Assembly: GCA_029213195.1 (NCBI GenBank)
Contig: JARGNI010000001.1
Location: forward strand, 62,001-126,000
Length of the DNA stretch: 64,000 nucleotides
Origin: Verrucomicrobiales bacterium
Lineage (GTDB): Bacteria; Verrucomicrobiota; Verrucomicrobiia; Verrucomicrobiales; DEV007
Direction: 5' to 3'
Under the pieces are notes generated by a model. The model had not been told where the DNA came from. It made no database searches and saw nothing but the letters and a program-made list of their open reading frames with translations. The position numbers and the translations under genes are program-made. This document shows positions 18,005-27,450 of this stretch, in pieces; position 1 is the first letter of the stretch, and each line of letters begins with the position of its first letter.

Positions 18005-21000
18005 CTATCTTCGGGTGATGGTTTCATCGAGGTTGAGCAGGACGTTGGAAAGCGTGGCCCAGGCGGCGAGTTCGGTTTCGGGGAAGCCATTGTTGGGCGG
18101 CGAGGCTCCGGTGGCGAGGAGTTCCTTTGCTGCTTCCGGGCGGCTCGCAAAGTCAGCGCGATAAGTTTCGATGGCCTTGGAAAGAACCGTGTGCTCTTCG
18201 GCACTCGGCTCTCGGGCAAGAACGAGGCGGAAGGCATAGTCGAGGGGAGCGTCACCACCCTCCTCCAGAATTCTCTCGGCGAGATGCCGCGCGGCTTCGA
18301 CATAGCCAGTCTCGTTGAGCAAGGTCAGGGCCTGGAGAGGGGTGTTGGTTTCCTTCCGATTGACCCAGCAGGCTTCCCGGTCGGCGGAATCAAAAACGGC
18401 CAGGGTGGGCGGGGCGACAGTTCGCTTCCAGATGGTATAGAGACTGCGGCGATAGAGATCTTCGCCCTTCGATTGCTTGTAGGTCATCCCCATGCTCATT
18501 TCCCGCCAGAGATTGGTGGGTTGATAGGGGCTGACGGAGGGGCCGCCCGTCTTTTCCACGAGGAGGCCGGAGAGATAGAGCGCCTGATCCCGGATCGCCT
18601 GACCGGTGAGGCGCATGCGAGGTCCGCGAGCGAGAAGACGATTGTCAGGGTCGATTTCCCGGCCCTCGGAAGTCATGCGGGAGTCCTGGCGATAGGCGTG
18701 GCTCGTCACGATCAGCTTCTGCATCGCGGCGACATCCCATCCCGTTCGCACGAATTCCGTGGCAAGCCAGTCGAGGAGATCCGGATGGCTGGGGAGTTCT
18801 CCCTGCAGTCCGAAGTCTTCCACGGTCTTCACGAGTCCGATCCCAAAGTATTTCTGCCAGTAGCGATTGACGGCGACTCGGGCGGTCAGGGGGTGGTCGC
18901 CGGAGACGAGCCATTCGGCGAATCCCAGGCGGTTTCTCGGAGCCTCTTCCGGGAGCGGGGGCAGCTGGCCCGGCACCTCGCGTTCCACTTTCTCCCCCAG
19001 GTCGTGATAGACACCCCGATTTCGAAGAAAGGTCTTCTTGGGAACTTCGGCTTCCTTCATGACCATCAGGCTGGGGAGCGTGGACTCGAATTTCTCGAGG
19101 TCTTCCCGAGCTTTCACATACTCGGCGTATCGCGGGGTCATCTTGATTCGGGAGAACTCTTTCCGCATTTCGCCACCGTAGGGAGCGGCAAGGATTTCCA
19201 CCTCCTCGGGCCAGAGCTCGCTCTTGTAGAGGCGAAGGTCACGGATGGCTCCTGCGAAGCTCTTCGCTCCCGGGCGAATTCCTTTTCCGATCCGGAGGGG
19301 CTCCTTTTCCGAGACGCCACCTACGTTGCTGTTGGTGTTGTGCCCGACTTCTGTCTCGGCGAGCTTTCCATTGAAATAGATACGCTGACCTCGTGCGCTC
19401 TGAGAACCGTCATTGCTGATCACGATATGGGTCCACTTCCCGACGGGCAGAGCCTCCTTGGTCGTGACTCGCCCTGCTCCGGCGACCCAGCGGGAGATCA
19501 GATCGAAACGCATTTTCCCTCCGTCGACGAGGGCGACATCGAGACCAGGCCGAGTCGTGCCGCCCTTCTGGCGAGAGAGAATAATGGCCTCTTGCTTGTT
19601 TTCCGGCCGGATCCAGAAGGAGAGAGAGAATCGGGAATTGGCACGCAGCGTGAGTGCCTTTTTCTGCTTGGCAAGTTCGAGAGAGGAGGCGCCATCGAGG
19701 ACCAGGGACTTCTCCTCGAAAGTGGGAGTCCCGGTAGTCTGGGCATTCTCGGCGGGAAGTGCGTCGAGGGGATAATGGGCGACGAGGTGGCGATCGATGA
19801 GGGCTCCTCCATCCTGTGGGGTATCGCCGGGCTTGAGCTGTTCTTTCAGGGTCGCCAGCTTCTTCTTTCGCTCTTCCCAATCATTTTGCTGCGCCTTCGT
19901 CGGAGCGAGGATGACAGGTTCGGAGTTCCCATTCTTGATCGCCCGACCGGCTTCGGGAACGCTGTTGAAGAAGGCGATGAGTTGGTAGTAATCCTTCTGG
20001 GAAATCGGATCATACTTGTGATCGTGACAACGGGCACAACCAACGGTCAGCCCCATCCACAGGGTCGAGGTGGTGTCGACCCGGTCGACCGCATTCTCGA
20101 GAAGGAATTCTTCCACGACGAGACCGGCTTCGGAGTTGTAGCGATGATTCCGATTGAACCCCGTGGCGATTTTCTGATCGAGTGAGGGATTCGGGAGAAG
20201 GTCCCCGGCGAGTTGCTCGATCGTGAACTGATCGAAGGGCATGTGTTGGTTGTAGGCATCGATGACCCAGTCGCGCCACCGCCACTGGTAACGAGGTCCG
20301 TCGAACTGGTAGCCATCGGTGTCGGCAAACCGAGCCGCATCGAGCCAGGGGAGGGCCATGTTCTCCCCGTAGCGAGGACTGGCAAGGAGTCGATCGACAA
20401 GCGCGAGGTAGGCCGGTTCGCCTCGTTTCGCATAGTCGGCGATGAAGTGGTCGACTTCAGCCAGGGTGGGAGGGAGTCCGGTCAGGTCGAGGGTGACTCG
20501 TCGGATCAGTCGCTCGGGCGAGGCTTCTTCAGCAAAGGAGAGGCCTTCCTGCTCGAGTCGCCTGGCGAGGAAGGAATCGATGGGGTGATCGTGACCTTCA
20601 ATCTTAGGAACCTCGGGACGCTGCGGAGCAACGAACGACCAGTGTTCCTCGTATTCTCCACCCGAGGCCACCCACTCGCGCAGGATGGACTTTTCGGATT
20701 CAGTCAGGGTGAGGTTGCTCTTGCGAGGTGGCATCGGATCCTCGTCGTCTTCGATGCGAAAGATCAACTCGGACTCTTCGGGCTTTCCGGGCGCGAGGGC
20801 AGCGTATCCACCGAGATCGGCAATCGCTCCCTCGAAAGTGTCGAGTCGGAGATCGGCCTCGCGATGATTCTGATCCGGCCCGTGGCATTGAAAACACTTG
20901 TCCGAAAGGATGGGGAGGACCTCTTTGGCGAAGTCTGCGGATCGAGCGGCCTGCCCATTGAGAAGCCCGATGAGAGACAAGAGCCAGGCAAATCGAGAGA

Positions 21001-21016
21001 CGACAGATAGTTTCAT
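18005..21016 (-). CDS. PSD1 / planctomycete cytochrome C protein with LamG-like insert
   Basis: This 1003-residue exported protein has a signal peptide near residues 1-26. The N-terminal planctomycete cytochrome domain carries CFQCH (41-45) and a methionine ligand candidate in DPMPPRKS. DUF1549 follows (RLIRRVTLDLTGLPPT, PWLDAARFADTDGYQ), then a LamG/concanavalin-like domain (about 395-590: LVLDGASSLEL, FSLSFWIRPENKQEA, VGKWTHIVIS). DUF1553 closes the protein (AVNRYWQKYFGIGLV, DPDNRLLARGPRMRLTG, NRKETNTPLQALTLLN). An in-frame GTG at 21028 is an alternative start. It pairs with DUF1501 one base downstream. It is probably a periplasmic redox protein acting with the sulfatases, the LamG domain giving glycan contact. 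Confidence 0.92.
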   Translation of the reverse strand: MKLSVVSRFAWLLSLIGLLNGQAARSADFAKEVLPILSDKCFQCHGPDQNHREADLRLDTFEGAIADLGGYAALAPGKPEESELIFRIEDDEDPMPPRKSNLTLTESEKSILREWVASGGEYEEHWSFVAPQRPEVPKIEGHDHPIDSFLARRLEQEGLSFAEEASPERLIRRVTLDLTGLPPTLAEVDHFIADYAKRGEPAYLALVDRLLASPRYGENMALPWLDAARFADTDGYQFDGPRYQWRWRDWVIDAYNQHMPFDQFTIEQLAGDLLPNPSLDQKIATGFNRNHRYNSEAGLVVEEFLLENAVDRVDTTSTLWMGLTVGCARCHDHKYDPISQKDYYQLIAFFNSVPEAGRAIKNGNSEPVILAPTKAQQNDWEERKKKLATLKEQLKPGDTPQDGGALIDRHLVAHYPLDALPAENAQTTGTPTFEEKSLVLDGASSLELAKQKKALTLRANSRFSLSFWIRPENKQEAIILSRQKGGTTRPGLDVALVDGGKMRFDLISRWVAGAGRVTTKEALPVGKWTHIVISNDGSQSARGQRIYFNGKLAETEVGHNTNSNVGGVSEKEPLRIGKGIRPGAKSFAGAIRDLRLYKSELWPEEVEILAAPYGGEMRKEFSRIKMTPRYAEYVKAREDLEKFESTLPSLMVMKEAEVPKKTFLRNRGVYHDLGEKVEREVPGQLPPLPEEAPRNRLGFAEWLVSGDHPLTARVAVNRYWQKYFGIGLVKTVEDFGLQGELPSHPDLLDWLATEFVRTGWDVAAMQKLIVTSHAYRQDSRMTSEGREIDPDNRLLARGPRMRLTGQAIRDQALYLSGLLVEKTGGPSVSPYQPTNLWREMSMGMTYKQSKGEDLYRRSLYTIWKRTVAPPTLAVFDSADREACWVNRKETNTPLQALTLLNETGYVEAARHLAERILEEGGDAPLDYAFRLVLAREPSAEEHTVLSKAIETYRADFASRPEAAKELLATGASPPNNGFPETELAAWATLSNVLLNLDETITRR

Positions 21017-21095
21017 CTTGGGGTGCACTGGAAAACGGTAGAATGGCCCTCCTGGGAAAATAGGTACGCGTGAACGGAAGGCGATGAAATGTCCA

Positions 21096-22670
21096 CTATT
21101 GCGAATCGCCTATCATGGGGCCGATGCAGATCAGCTCTCGAAGGGTGTGGGCGTAGATCAAGCCGTCGGCAAACGAGAGGCTGGCGCGGGTGTAGGATTC
21201 TCCGACGGGACCCAGGTCGTTGATCGCGACGATTGCAATTTCGTCGAGAACCTCGGTGTCCCATCGAATCACGTAGACGGTTCCGTTCATGACCGGGATG
21301 TAGAGGTGATCCCCTGCCACGCTGGGAGAGGGCGAGGCGACGTGCCCCCAGCCGCTTCCCTTCGAGCGTTTGTCGCCGAAGACGACATGGCTTCGGGAGT
21401 TTTTCATCGAGTTCGGAACCCAGACCTGCTGTTCGAGTTTTGGATCGCCTTTCTTCGCCGGCTCCTTGAAGTAGAGGAGCTGGTCCTCCTCGGAATCCCA
21501 TTCCCGCTTCAGTTGCAGGGGCAGTTCGAGGTATTCGACCTTCCCGGTGCGCACATCGACTCGTCCCAGCCAGGGGCGGGTATAGGACCGGAAATAGTGC
21601 CACGGCCCGACAAGGAGATTGGACGTCTGCGTAATCATCCGCTTCTTCTTCCCTGATGAGAGCGATTCTGTTTCCCATTTCCGGCCGGGCATGTTCTCCC
21701 GATCAAACGCTCGGACCTTTACGTCGTTCACAATGGAAACCCGAGTGAGAATTTCACCGGTGCCGGCATTGACGGAGAGGTGTTCGTCGGCGTGAAAGAA
21801 ATGAAGATTCCCTCCATGGATTCGATAGCTCATCGTCGCCATGAAACCGTCGAGGGGGAGCGTCCAGATCGTGCTGCCGTCTGCGAGGTCGACGAGAGAG
21901 ATTCCGGCTGGTTTTTCCGGTGGACCATGTCCGCCACCACGTCCCACTACCGATACCGATCGGCCGTCGGGCAACGTTTCCGGGAGGATGGCGCAGCCCA
22001 TGTTGACCCCGCATTCGGTGGTCCAGAGTGTCTCTCCCGTTTTCATATCGAGAGCCTGGAGTTGTGTCCACATCTCACGAGGAGAGTCGGCATACTTGTG
22101 TGGGAAGTTCCCATCGGGCTCCGGGGGGTAGATCTGCCGGGTGAAGACGAGCTTTCCCTGGTGGAGAAAGGGAAGGGTTCGCCCGACGCTCAGGGTTTCT
22201 TTCCGCCACTGGGGTTCTCCACCGACCGTAAAACACTGGATCCCACCGGAGGCATTGATGAAGACGACGCGTTCTCCATCGCACACGGCGGGTGGGGCGC
22301 TGCTGTCGCTGAAGCATCCCGAGAGCCGCAAGGGGTGCTTGCCCGGAATGGGCTTTTCCCAGAGGACGCTGCCGTTTGATGCATCGAGGCACCAAGCGAC
22401 GATGTCCTTTCCAAGATCAGAATCCTTTTCCACGGGTTTCAGGGTGGAGAAAAAGACTTTTCCGTTCGCCATGACCGGAGTGCTCTGTCCCGTCTCCGGG
22501 AGGATCGTTTTCCAGCGAAGGCCTTTCTCCTGAACGACACTCCAGCTTGTCGGCGCGGGATGCTCGGAACGAAAGCTTCCGCTGGCCCCGGCGGCCTGAG
22601 GCCAATCCGCAGCCGGGGTTGCCGTGAGCGTGAGCAGTAGCAGGAGGAGAAGGGTAGCACAGTGATTCAT
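21096..22670 (-). CDS. Exported PQQ-like beta-propeller protein (BamB-like repeats)
   Basis: This 524-residue protein has signal peptide MNHCATLLLLLLLTLTATPA. The mature chain is a string of PQQ-like/BamB-like blades with W-containing turns: GLRWKTILPETGQSTPVMANG, DASNGSVLWEKPIPG, DMKTGETLWTTECG, DLADGSTIWTLPLDG. Proteins with this opening (DWPQ) are frequent in planctomycete and verrucomicrobial degradation loci and are usually labelled PQQ-binding-like; actual PQQ binding cannot be judged, since quinoprotein active-site residues are not clear. It is the first gene of the minus-strand cluster, 79 bp before PSD1, so the operon promoter should lie in 22671-22831. Confidence 0.88.
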   Translation of the reverse strand: MNHCATLLLLLLLTLTATPAADWPQAAGASGSFRSEHPAPTSWSVVQEKGLRWKTILPETGQSTPVMANGKVFFSTLKPVEKDSDLGKDIVAWCLDASNGSVLWEKPIPGKHPLRLSGCFSDSSAPPAVCDGERVVFINASGGIQCFTVGGEPQWRKETLSVGRTLPFLHQGKLVFTRQIYPPEPDGNFPHKYADSPREMWTQLQALDMKTGETLWTTECGVNMGCAILPETLPDGRSVSVVGRGGGHGPPEKPAGISLVDLADGSTIWTLPLDGFMATMSYRIHGGNLHFFHADEHLSVNAGTGEILTRVSIVNDVKVRAFDRENMPGRKWETESLSSGKKKRMITQTSNLLVGPWHYFRSYTRPWLGRVDVRTGKVEYLELPLQLKREWDSEEDQLLYFKEPAKKGDPKLEQQVWVPNSMKNSRSHVVFGDKRSKGSGWGHVASPSPSVAGDHLYIPVMNGTVYVIRWDTEVLDEIAIVAINDLGPVGESYTRASLSFADGLIYAHTLRELICIGPMIGDSQ

Positions 22671-22831
22671 TCAGGGAGAAGGGGATACGTCGCGTCGAAA
22701 AGGGTGGAGGAAAGCACCGAGATCGACCAGCCTTTTTGCGGTGGACTCTTTCACGTGCCTGCGAATGAATCGTTGGATTCCCTGGAATGTTTTTCGTTGC
22801 AGCCGTTTCGGGGATGTGAGAACTAGCCAAC

Positions 22832-23578
22832 ATGAGTCAATTTGCAGATAAGGTCGTCGTCGTCACAGGATCCGGTCGTGGGATCGGCAAGGAAATCGCA
22901 AGAGCCTTTGTCGAGGGCGGCGCCAAGGTCGCGATCGCGAGTCGAACGGAAGCCAATTCCCAGGCGACCGCCGATGAACTGAACGCCCTCGGTAAAGGAG
23001 AGGCGAAAGCGTATGCGGTCGATATCGCGGATTACGATTCCACGATCGCTTTCGGAAAACAGGTCAATGCAGATCTCGGTCCGGTGAGCATTCTCGTGAA
23101 CAATGCCGGGGTGACTCGAGATGGTCTCGCGCTTCGCATGAGCGAAGAAGACTGGGACACGGTTCTCGATACCAATCTCAAGGGGGCTTTCAATGCGGTA
23201 AAGGCATTTCAAAGAACCCTGCTCAAGGCCGACCAGGCTCGCATCATCAACATCAGTTCGGTGATCGGGTTGATGGGAAATGCAGGGCAGGCCAACTATG
23301 CCGCGAGCAAGGCAGGATTGATCGGGTTCACCAAGTCGCTCGCGAAGGAGTTTGCTGCGCGAAAGGTGTGTGTGAACGCGGTCGCGCCCGGGTTTATCGT
23401 CACGGACATGACAGGGGAACTGACCGAGGAAATCCAGGAGCAGATCAAGAAAGACATCCCGCTGGGGTCTTTCGGAAACACCGAGGACATCGCCAACGCC
23501 GTTCTCTTTCTCGCCGGTAAGGAAGCCCGCTACATCACGGGGCAGGTTCTGACCGTCGATGGTGGGATGGTGATGTAG
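22832..23578 (+). CDS. fabG: 3-oxoacyl-[acyl-carrier-protein] reductase
   Basis: This 248-residue short-chain dehydrogenase reduces 3-oxoacyl-ACP with NADPH in fatty-acid elongation. The Rossmann motif GSGRGIGKE is at residues 13-21, NNAG at 90-93, N115 in the NLKGAF segment, and the catalytic set S143, Y156, K160 (SSVIG, YAASK). The C-terminus GQVLTVDGGMVM is that of FabG. The length equals the family norm. It is not within a fab cluster here, so a specialised SDR role is possible, but motif spacing matches E. coli FabG closely. It is divergent from the PQQ-like gene. Confidence 0.92.
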   Translation: MSQFADKVVVVTGSGRGIGKEIARAFVEGGAKVAIASRTEANSQATADELNALGKGEAKAYAVDIADYDSTIAFGKQVNADLGPVSILVNNAGVTRDGLALRMSEEDWDTVLDTNLKGAFNAVKAFQRTLLKADQARIINISSVIGLMGNAGQANYAASKAGLIGFTKSLAKEFAARKVCVNAVAPGFIVTDMTGELTEEIQEQIKKDIPLGSFGNTEDIANAVLFLAGKEARYITGQVLTVDGGMVM

Positions 23579-23639
23579 AGAATCGGCGACAGCGGATTAT
23601 AGCATTGCTTTCTCAGCCCGGAGTCGCTAGACCGGGAGG

Positions 23640-24563
23640 ATGTTGACCGTGCGGACCATGCGCCCCGACGACTTCGATGAGGTCGCCGACCTGATTTTTC
23701 TATCGACGAACAGCTGGTATCAGCAGAATCAAGGAGTCCAGGCTTTCCCTGGGAAGCCCGAGGATTGCCGACTTTTCTGTGATGTCTACGAGGATCTCGA
23801 TCCCGAGGGCGGACTCGTCGTTGTGGATGAGAGGAGGGAACTGATCGTAGGTTCCTGTTTTATCCACCCCCGAGAGACTCACGTGTCCCTCGGGATTCTG
23901 AACGTTCATCCTCTCGCATTCGGTTCCGGGGTCGCGAAGAAGCTCCTCGACGAAATCCGGGAGATGGCGACTTCTCGGCAACTGCCGCTTCGTCTTGTAT
24001 CCAGTGCTCTCAACCTGGATTCCTATTCGCTCTACAATCGAGCGGGTTTCATCCCGATCCAGACCTACCAGGACATGAAACTCTCCGTCCCCGCTCGCGG
24101 GATCCCGGAGGAAGAGAAGGATCTCCCGAGTGTGCGGGAGGCCGACTTGGCCGATCTGATGTCACTGGGGCAGATCGAGTTCGAAGTGAGCGGGATCTCC
24201 CGGGAAAAGGACTACTGCTACTTTCTCGAAAACAGTTCCGGTTTATGGCAGACGCTCGTGTCCGAGGACGAGAATGGGGAAGTCGACGGCTTCCTCGTTT
24301 CCATTGACCATCCTGCCATCCGAATGATCGGGCCGGGCGCGATTCGAAGTGCGGCTTCCTTCGAAGCTCTCTTACGGGCACAGCTGGATCGATTCCGGGG
24401 GAAGTCGGTGACCTTTGTCGTCCCTGCCGACCAGCCGGAAGTGACCCGAATCGGCTACGATCTCGGTGCCCGAAACTGCGAGCTGCACTTCGGGCAGGTG
24501 ATTGGTGAAGCCCAGCCGATCCAGGGCATCAGCATTCCCAGTTTCCTCCCCGAGTCGGCGTGA
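23640..24563 (+). CDS. GNAT family N-acetyltransferase (two-domain)
   Basis: This 307-residue protein has an N-terminal GNAT fold: TVRTMRPDDFDEVADL, the acetyl-CoA motif A region VHPLAFGSGVAKKLLDEI (Q/R-x-x-G-x-G/A variant) and YSLYNRAGFIP. Residues from about 165 appear to be a second, degenerate GNAT-like half (VREADLADLMSLGQ). The substrate is unknown. The start needs care: a good Shine-Dalgarno GGGAGG (about 23634-23639) abuts the ATG at 23640 but lies 8-10 nt before an in-frame GTG at 23649, which may be the true start. It is convergent with the small cytochrome gene, 7 bp apart. Confidence 0.82.
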   Translation: MLTVRTMRPDDFDEVADLIFLSTNSWYQQNQGVQAFPGKPEDCRLFCDVYEDLDPEGGLVVVDERRELIVGSCFIHPRETHVSLGILNVHPLAFGSGVAKKLLDEIREMATSRQLPLRLVSSALNLDSYSLYNRAGFIPIQTYQDMKLSVPARGIPEEEKDLPSVREADLADLMSLGQIEFEVSGISREKDYCYFLENSSGLWQTLVSEDENGEVDGFLVSIDHPAIRMIGPGAIRSAASFEALLRAQLDRFRGKSVTFVVPADQPEVTRIGYDLGARNCELHFGQVIGEAQPIQGISIPSFLPESA

Positions 24564-24570
24564 TGGGCGC

Positions 24571-25191
24571 CTACTGAGCTGCGAGCTTCTTGGCAACTTC
24601 CTGGCTCTCCGGGCTGAGCTTCTCGTAGGGATACGGAATCTCTGAACCGTTTTCCATGAGGAGAATGACGTTGCTTCCCTCCGCGCGGACGAAGGCAGCG
24701 GTGAGCGACTTTCCTTCGAAATTGGTCCACTCCAGCATCTCCGGCTTCATCGCTTCCGTCGTTTCGGAATCGGCGGTGGTCGTCTCGACGGGCTCCGATG
24801 CTCCGCCCTCTTCGAAGGAGGCTCCCTCCTGGATCCACTGCTTCACCAGGTTGAGCTCGACGGTAGTCATCGCTTCGGCACCCCGGGCCCGTGCCGGAGG
24901 CGGAGGCATCGCATCGCCATCCGTGCGGGGGAGCCCCGCCTTGATCGCGAGCAGGCTATTGGCGGCGTCTCCGGGAACGATGACGGGATCTTCTCCTCCG
25001 ATTCTCTTGGAGAACTGCTCCGGGCTATCCATCCGGAGCTTTCCTTTGGCCCTGGGCCCGGTATGGCACTTGAAACACTTGGAGTTCAGGATGGGGCGAA
25101 TTTCCTCCTGGAAATCAACGGCACGGGCCTCGAGGATGAAAATTCCGGGGAACAAAATGCCGAGGACGGGAGCAAGGGAAAACGCTTTCAT
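24571..25191 (-). CDS. Small exported cytochrome c with SHD1-like C-terminal domain
   Basis: This 206-residue protein has signal peptide MKAFSLAPVLGILFPGIFIL. The planctomycete-type cytochrome domain follows (VDFQEEIRPILNSK) with CFKCH at 39-43 and a methionine ligand candidate in GDAMPPPP. After an acidic linker the C-terminal 50 residues (EWTNFEGKSLTAAFVRAEG, then GSEIPYPYEKLSPESQEV) match the SHD1 (SLA1 homology 1-like) domain seen on many planctomycete and verrucomicrobial exported proteins. The function is probably periplasmic electron transfer. The open frame extends to 25245, but the ATG at 25191 begins the signal peptide. It lies head-to-head with the sulfatase at 25325, leaving a shared 133-bp promoter region. 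Confidence 0.87.
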   Translation of the reverse strand: MKAFSLAPVLGILFPGIFILEARAVDFQEEIRPILNSKCFKCHTGPRAKGKLRMDSPEQFSKRIGGEDPVIVPGDAANSLLAIKAGLPRTDGDAMPPPPARARGAEAMTTVELNLVKQWIQEGASFEEGGASEPVETTTADSETTEAMKPEMLEWTNFEGKSLTAAFVRAEGSNVILLMENGSEIPYPYEKLSPESQEVAKKLAAQ

Positions 25192-25324
25192 ACAAGTTTT
25201 GGACGAAGGAGGTGAACAAACTAATCCGAGGAAGTAACGAGTCAAATGATCCCCGCAGATGCGTCATCTACAGGGAGGGTTTTCCCGATTGCCAGAAGTG
25301 AGCCGGATGTGTAGACCCTTTGGC

Positions 25325-26869
25325 ATGAAACATTTCCGAATTTTCTTTCTGGTCGCCTTCGGTTTGACCTCGTTGAGTCTTTCCGCGGCGGACCAGCCCA
25401 ACATCGTTTTCATCTTCACCGATGACCACTGTGAGCAGGCTCTGAGCGCCTATGATTCGTCCCGGATGTCGACTCCCAACCTGGATCGGATTGCGGAAGG
25501 GGGAATGAAGTTTACCCGCTGCTATGTCACCAACTCGATTTGCGGACCCAGTCGCGCCGTGATCCAGACTGGCAAATACAGTCACCTGAACGGATTCATC
25601 CGAAATGGAAACACCTTCGACGGTTCGCAGCAGACCTTTCCCAAGCTCCTCCGCAAGGCGGGATACCAGACTGCAGTGGTCGGGAAGTGGCATCTCAAGT
25701 CCACTCCCCAGGGATTCGATCACTTCGATATCCTGATCGGCCAGGGGCCTTACTACAATCCCCCGATGCTCTATGGCGGCATCGAGGCCGAGGCGACGAA
25801 GCGGGACCACGTCGGATATACGACCGATATCATTCGGGACAAGACTCTCGAGTGGCTGGCTACGAAACGCGATCCTGACAAACCTTTCATGCTGATGTTT
25901 CAGCACAAGGCTCCTCACCGAAACTGGGCACCGGGCCCGAAGTATCTGACCTGGCTGGATGACAAGACGATTCCCGAACCGGATACTCTGTTCGACGACT
26001 ATGCGAATCGTGCGAGCCCGGCATCGAATCAGACGATGGAGATCAAGACGCATCTCAACGCCAACGATCTCAAGCTGAATGCGCCTCGCAATTTGACCGA
26101 GGAACAGCGGAAAGCCTGGGACGCCGCCTACGGCCCGAAGAACGAGGCCTACCTCGCCAAGAAAGATTCCATGAGCGAGAAGGAGATCATCCAGTGGAAG
26201 TATCAGCGTTATGTGAAGGACTATCTCCGCTGCGTGAAATCGGTCGACGACGCGGTCGGGGACGTCCTCGACTACCTCAAGGAAGCTGGTCTCGAGGAGA
26301 ATACCCTCGTGATTTACTCCAGTGACCAGGGCTGGTATCTCGGCGAGCACGGCTGGTTCGACAAGCGCTGGATGTATGAAGAGTCACTCAAGACGCCGCT
26401 GCTCGCGAAATGGCCGGGAGTGATCGAGTCGGGGAGCGTCAACGATGACATCGTTTCCAACCTCGATTTTGCCCAGACCTTTCTCGATGTTGCCGGAGTC
26501 GAGATTCCAGGAGATATGCAGGGACGCAGCCTCCTGCCTCTCTTCAAAGGAAGCACTCCCGAGGACTGGAGGACTTCCTTCTACTATCACTACTACGAGT
26601 TTCCCGGCGCTCACAGCGTGGCCCGTCACTATGGAGTCACCAACGGATCGGAGAAGTTGATTCACTACTATCATCTCGACGAGTGGGAGATGTTCGATCT
26701 GAAAACTGATCCCAATGAGCTTGTATCGGTATACGGGAAGCCCGACTACGCCGGGAAGCAGAAGGAACTGAAAGCGGAACTGGATCGGCTTCGGGAAAAA
26801 TACGAGGTGCCCGAGGACCCTCGTCCCGAGCCCAAAGCGCCGAAGAAGAAAAAGGGCAAGAAGAAGTAG
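25325..26869 (+). CDS. Secreted sulfatase with lysine-rich C-terminus
   Basis: This 514-residue S1 sulfatase has signal peptide [20 protein letters not shown]. Motifs are [10 protein letters not shown] (metal site), [12 protein letters not shown] with formylglycine precursor C73, VVGKWHLKS and [18 protein letters not shown]. This form resembles the iduronate-2-sulfatase/N-acetylglucosamine-6-sulfatase branch more than the two sulfatases at 9428 and 15195. The last 18 residues are a proline/lysine tail ([14 protein letters not shown]) that could bind anionic glycan or the envelope. The ATG at 25325 is preferred to the upstream in-frame codon at 25259 because it starts the signal peptide. Confidence 0.92.
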   Translation: MKHFRIFFLVAFGLTSLSLSAADQPNIVFIFTDDHCEQALSAYDSSRMSTPNLDRIAEGGMKFTRCYVTNSICGPSRAVIQTGKYSHLNGFIRNGNTFDGSQQTFPKLLRKAGYQTAVVGKWHLKSTPQGFDHFDILIGQGPYYNPPMLYGGIEAEATKRDHVGYTTDIIRDKTLEWLATKRDPDKPFMLMFQHKAPHRNWAPGPKYLTWLDDKTIPEPDTLFDDYANRASPASNQTMEIKTHLNANDLKLNAPRNLTEEQRKAWDAAYGPKNEAYLAKKDSMSEKEIIQWKYQRYVKDYLRCVKSVDDAVGDVLDYLKEAGLEENTLVIYSSDQGWYLGEHGWFDKRWMYEESLKTPLLAKWPGVIESGSVNDDIVSNLDFAQTFLDVAGVEIPGDMQGRSLLPLFKGSTPEDWRTSFYYHYYEFPGAHSVARHYGVTNGSEKLIHYYHLDEWEMFDLKTDPNELVSVYGKPDYAGKQKELKAELDRLREKYEVPEDPRPEPKAPKKKKGKKK

Positions 26870-26879
26870 GCCCCTCGTC

Positions 26880-27449
26880 TCAGTGTCTCTTTTCGATGAC
26901 GAGAAGTGACGGTGGGGAATTGCGGAGATTGAGAAACTGGTATCGGGCGACGTAGAAGTCTGCCTGATCCAGCCCCTCGGCCCAGGTCAGGACGGCCTCG
27001 GCCTCTTCCTGACCTCCTTCGTGGCCCTCGTAGAGGGTGATGGAAAGGAGTCCGCCTTCGTCGAGAAGGCGAATCCCTGCCTCAAGCGCCCGGAGCGTCG
27101 TGTCGGTCTGGGTGATCACGGTCTTGTCCCCTTTTGGCAGATACCCGAGATTGAACATGATCGTTTTCACCCGTTCCGAAACGACCTTGTCCATTTCCTC
27201 ATGCCCGAGGCAGAAGAGTTCGACCTGGGGGAGACCCGACGTTTTCGCCGCCGTCGCGTCGATGGCCTGTTCCTGGATATCGAAGGCGTAGACCTTGCCC
27301 TCGGGTCCCACCGACTTGGCGAGAAATAGAGTGTCGTGCCCGTTGCCCGAGGTCGCGTCGATGGCCCGGTCCCCAGGCCGAATTCGTTCCAACACGAAGC
27401 GATGTGCCATCTCGGTGGCGCGTGGAAGAGGATGGTTCTTTGGCTTCAT
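26880..27449 (-). CDS. mnmM: MnmM/YtqB-like class I SAM-dependent methyltransferase
   Basis: This 189-residue protein has the Rossmann motif I DATSGNGHDTLFLA (about residues 31-44), the acidic SAM-ribose contact in YAFDIQEQAI, MFNLGYLPKGDK, and a late ITLYEGHEGGQEE. This set is diagnostic of the family once called rRNA methylase (PF06962), now represented by B. subtilis YtqB/MnmM, which methylates nm5U34 of tRNA. The same wobble-uridine role is inferred. One base separates its ATG from the stop of the FAD oxidoreductase, so the two are probably co-transcribed. Confidence 0.82.
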   Translation of the reverse strand: MKPKNHPLPRATEMAHRFVLERIRPGDRAIDATSGNGHDTLFLAKSVGPEGKVYAFDIQEQAIDATAAKTSGLPQVELFCLGHEEMDKVVSERVKTIMFNLGYLPKGDKTVITQTDTTLRALEAGIRLLDEGGLLSITLYEGHEGGQEEAEAVLTWAEGLDQADFYVARYQFLNLRNSPPSLLVIEKRH

Positions 27450-27450
27450 G

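Noticed and set aside
17888-20185. 765-residue plus-strand ORF
   Set aside because: It is antisense to the PSD1 gene, whose domains are clear on the minus strand; the product shows no motif.
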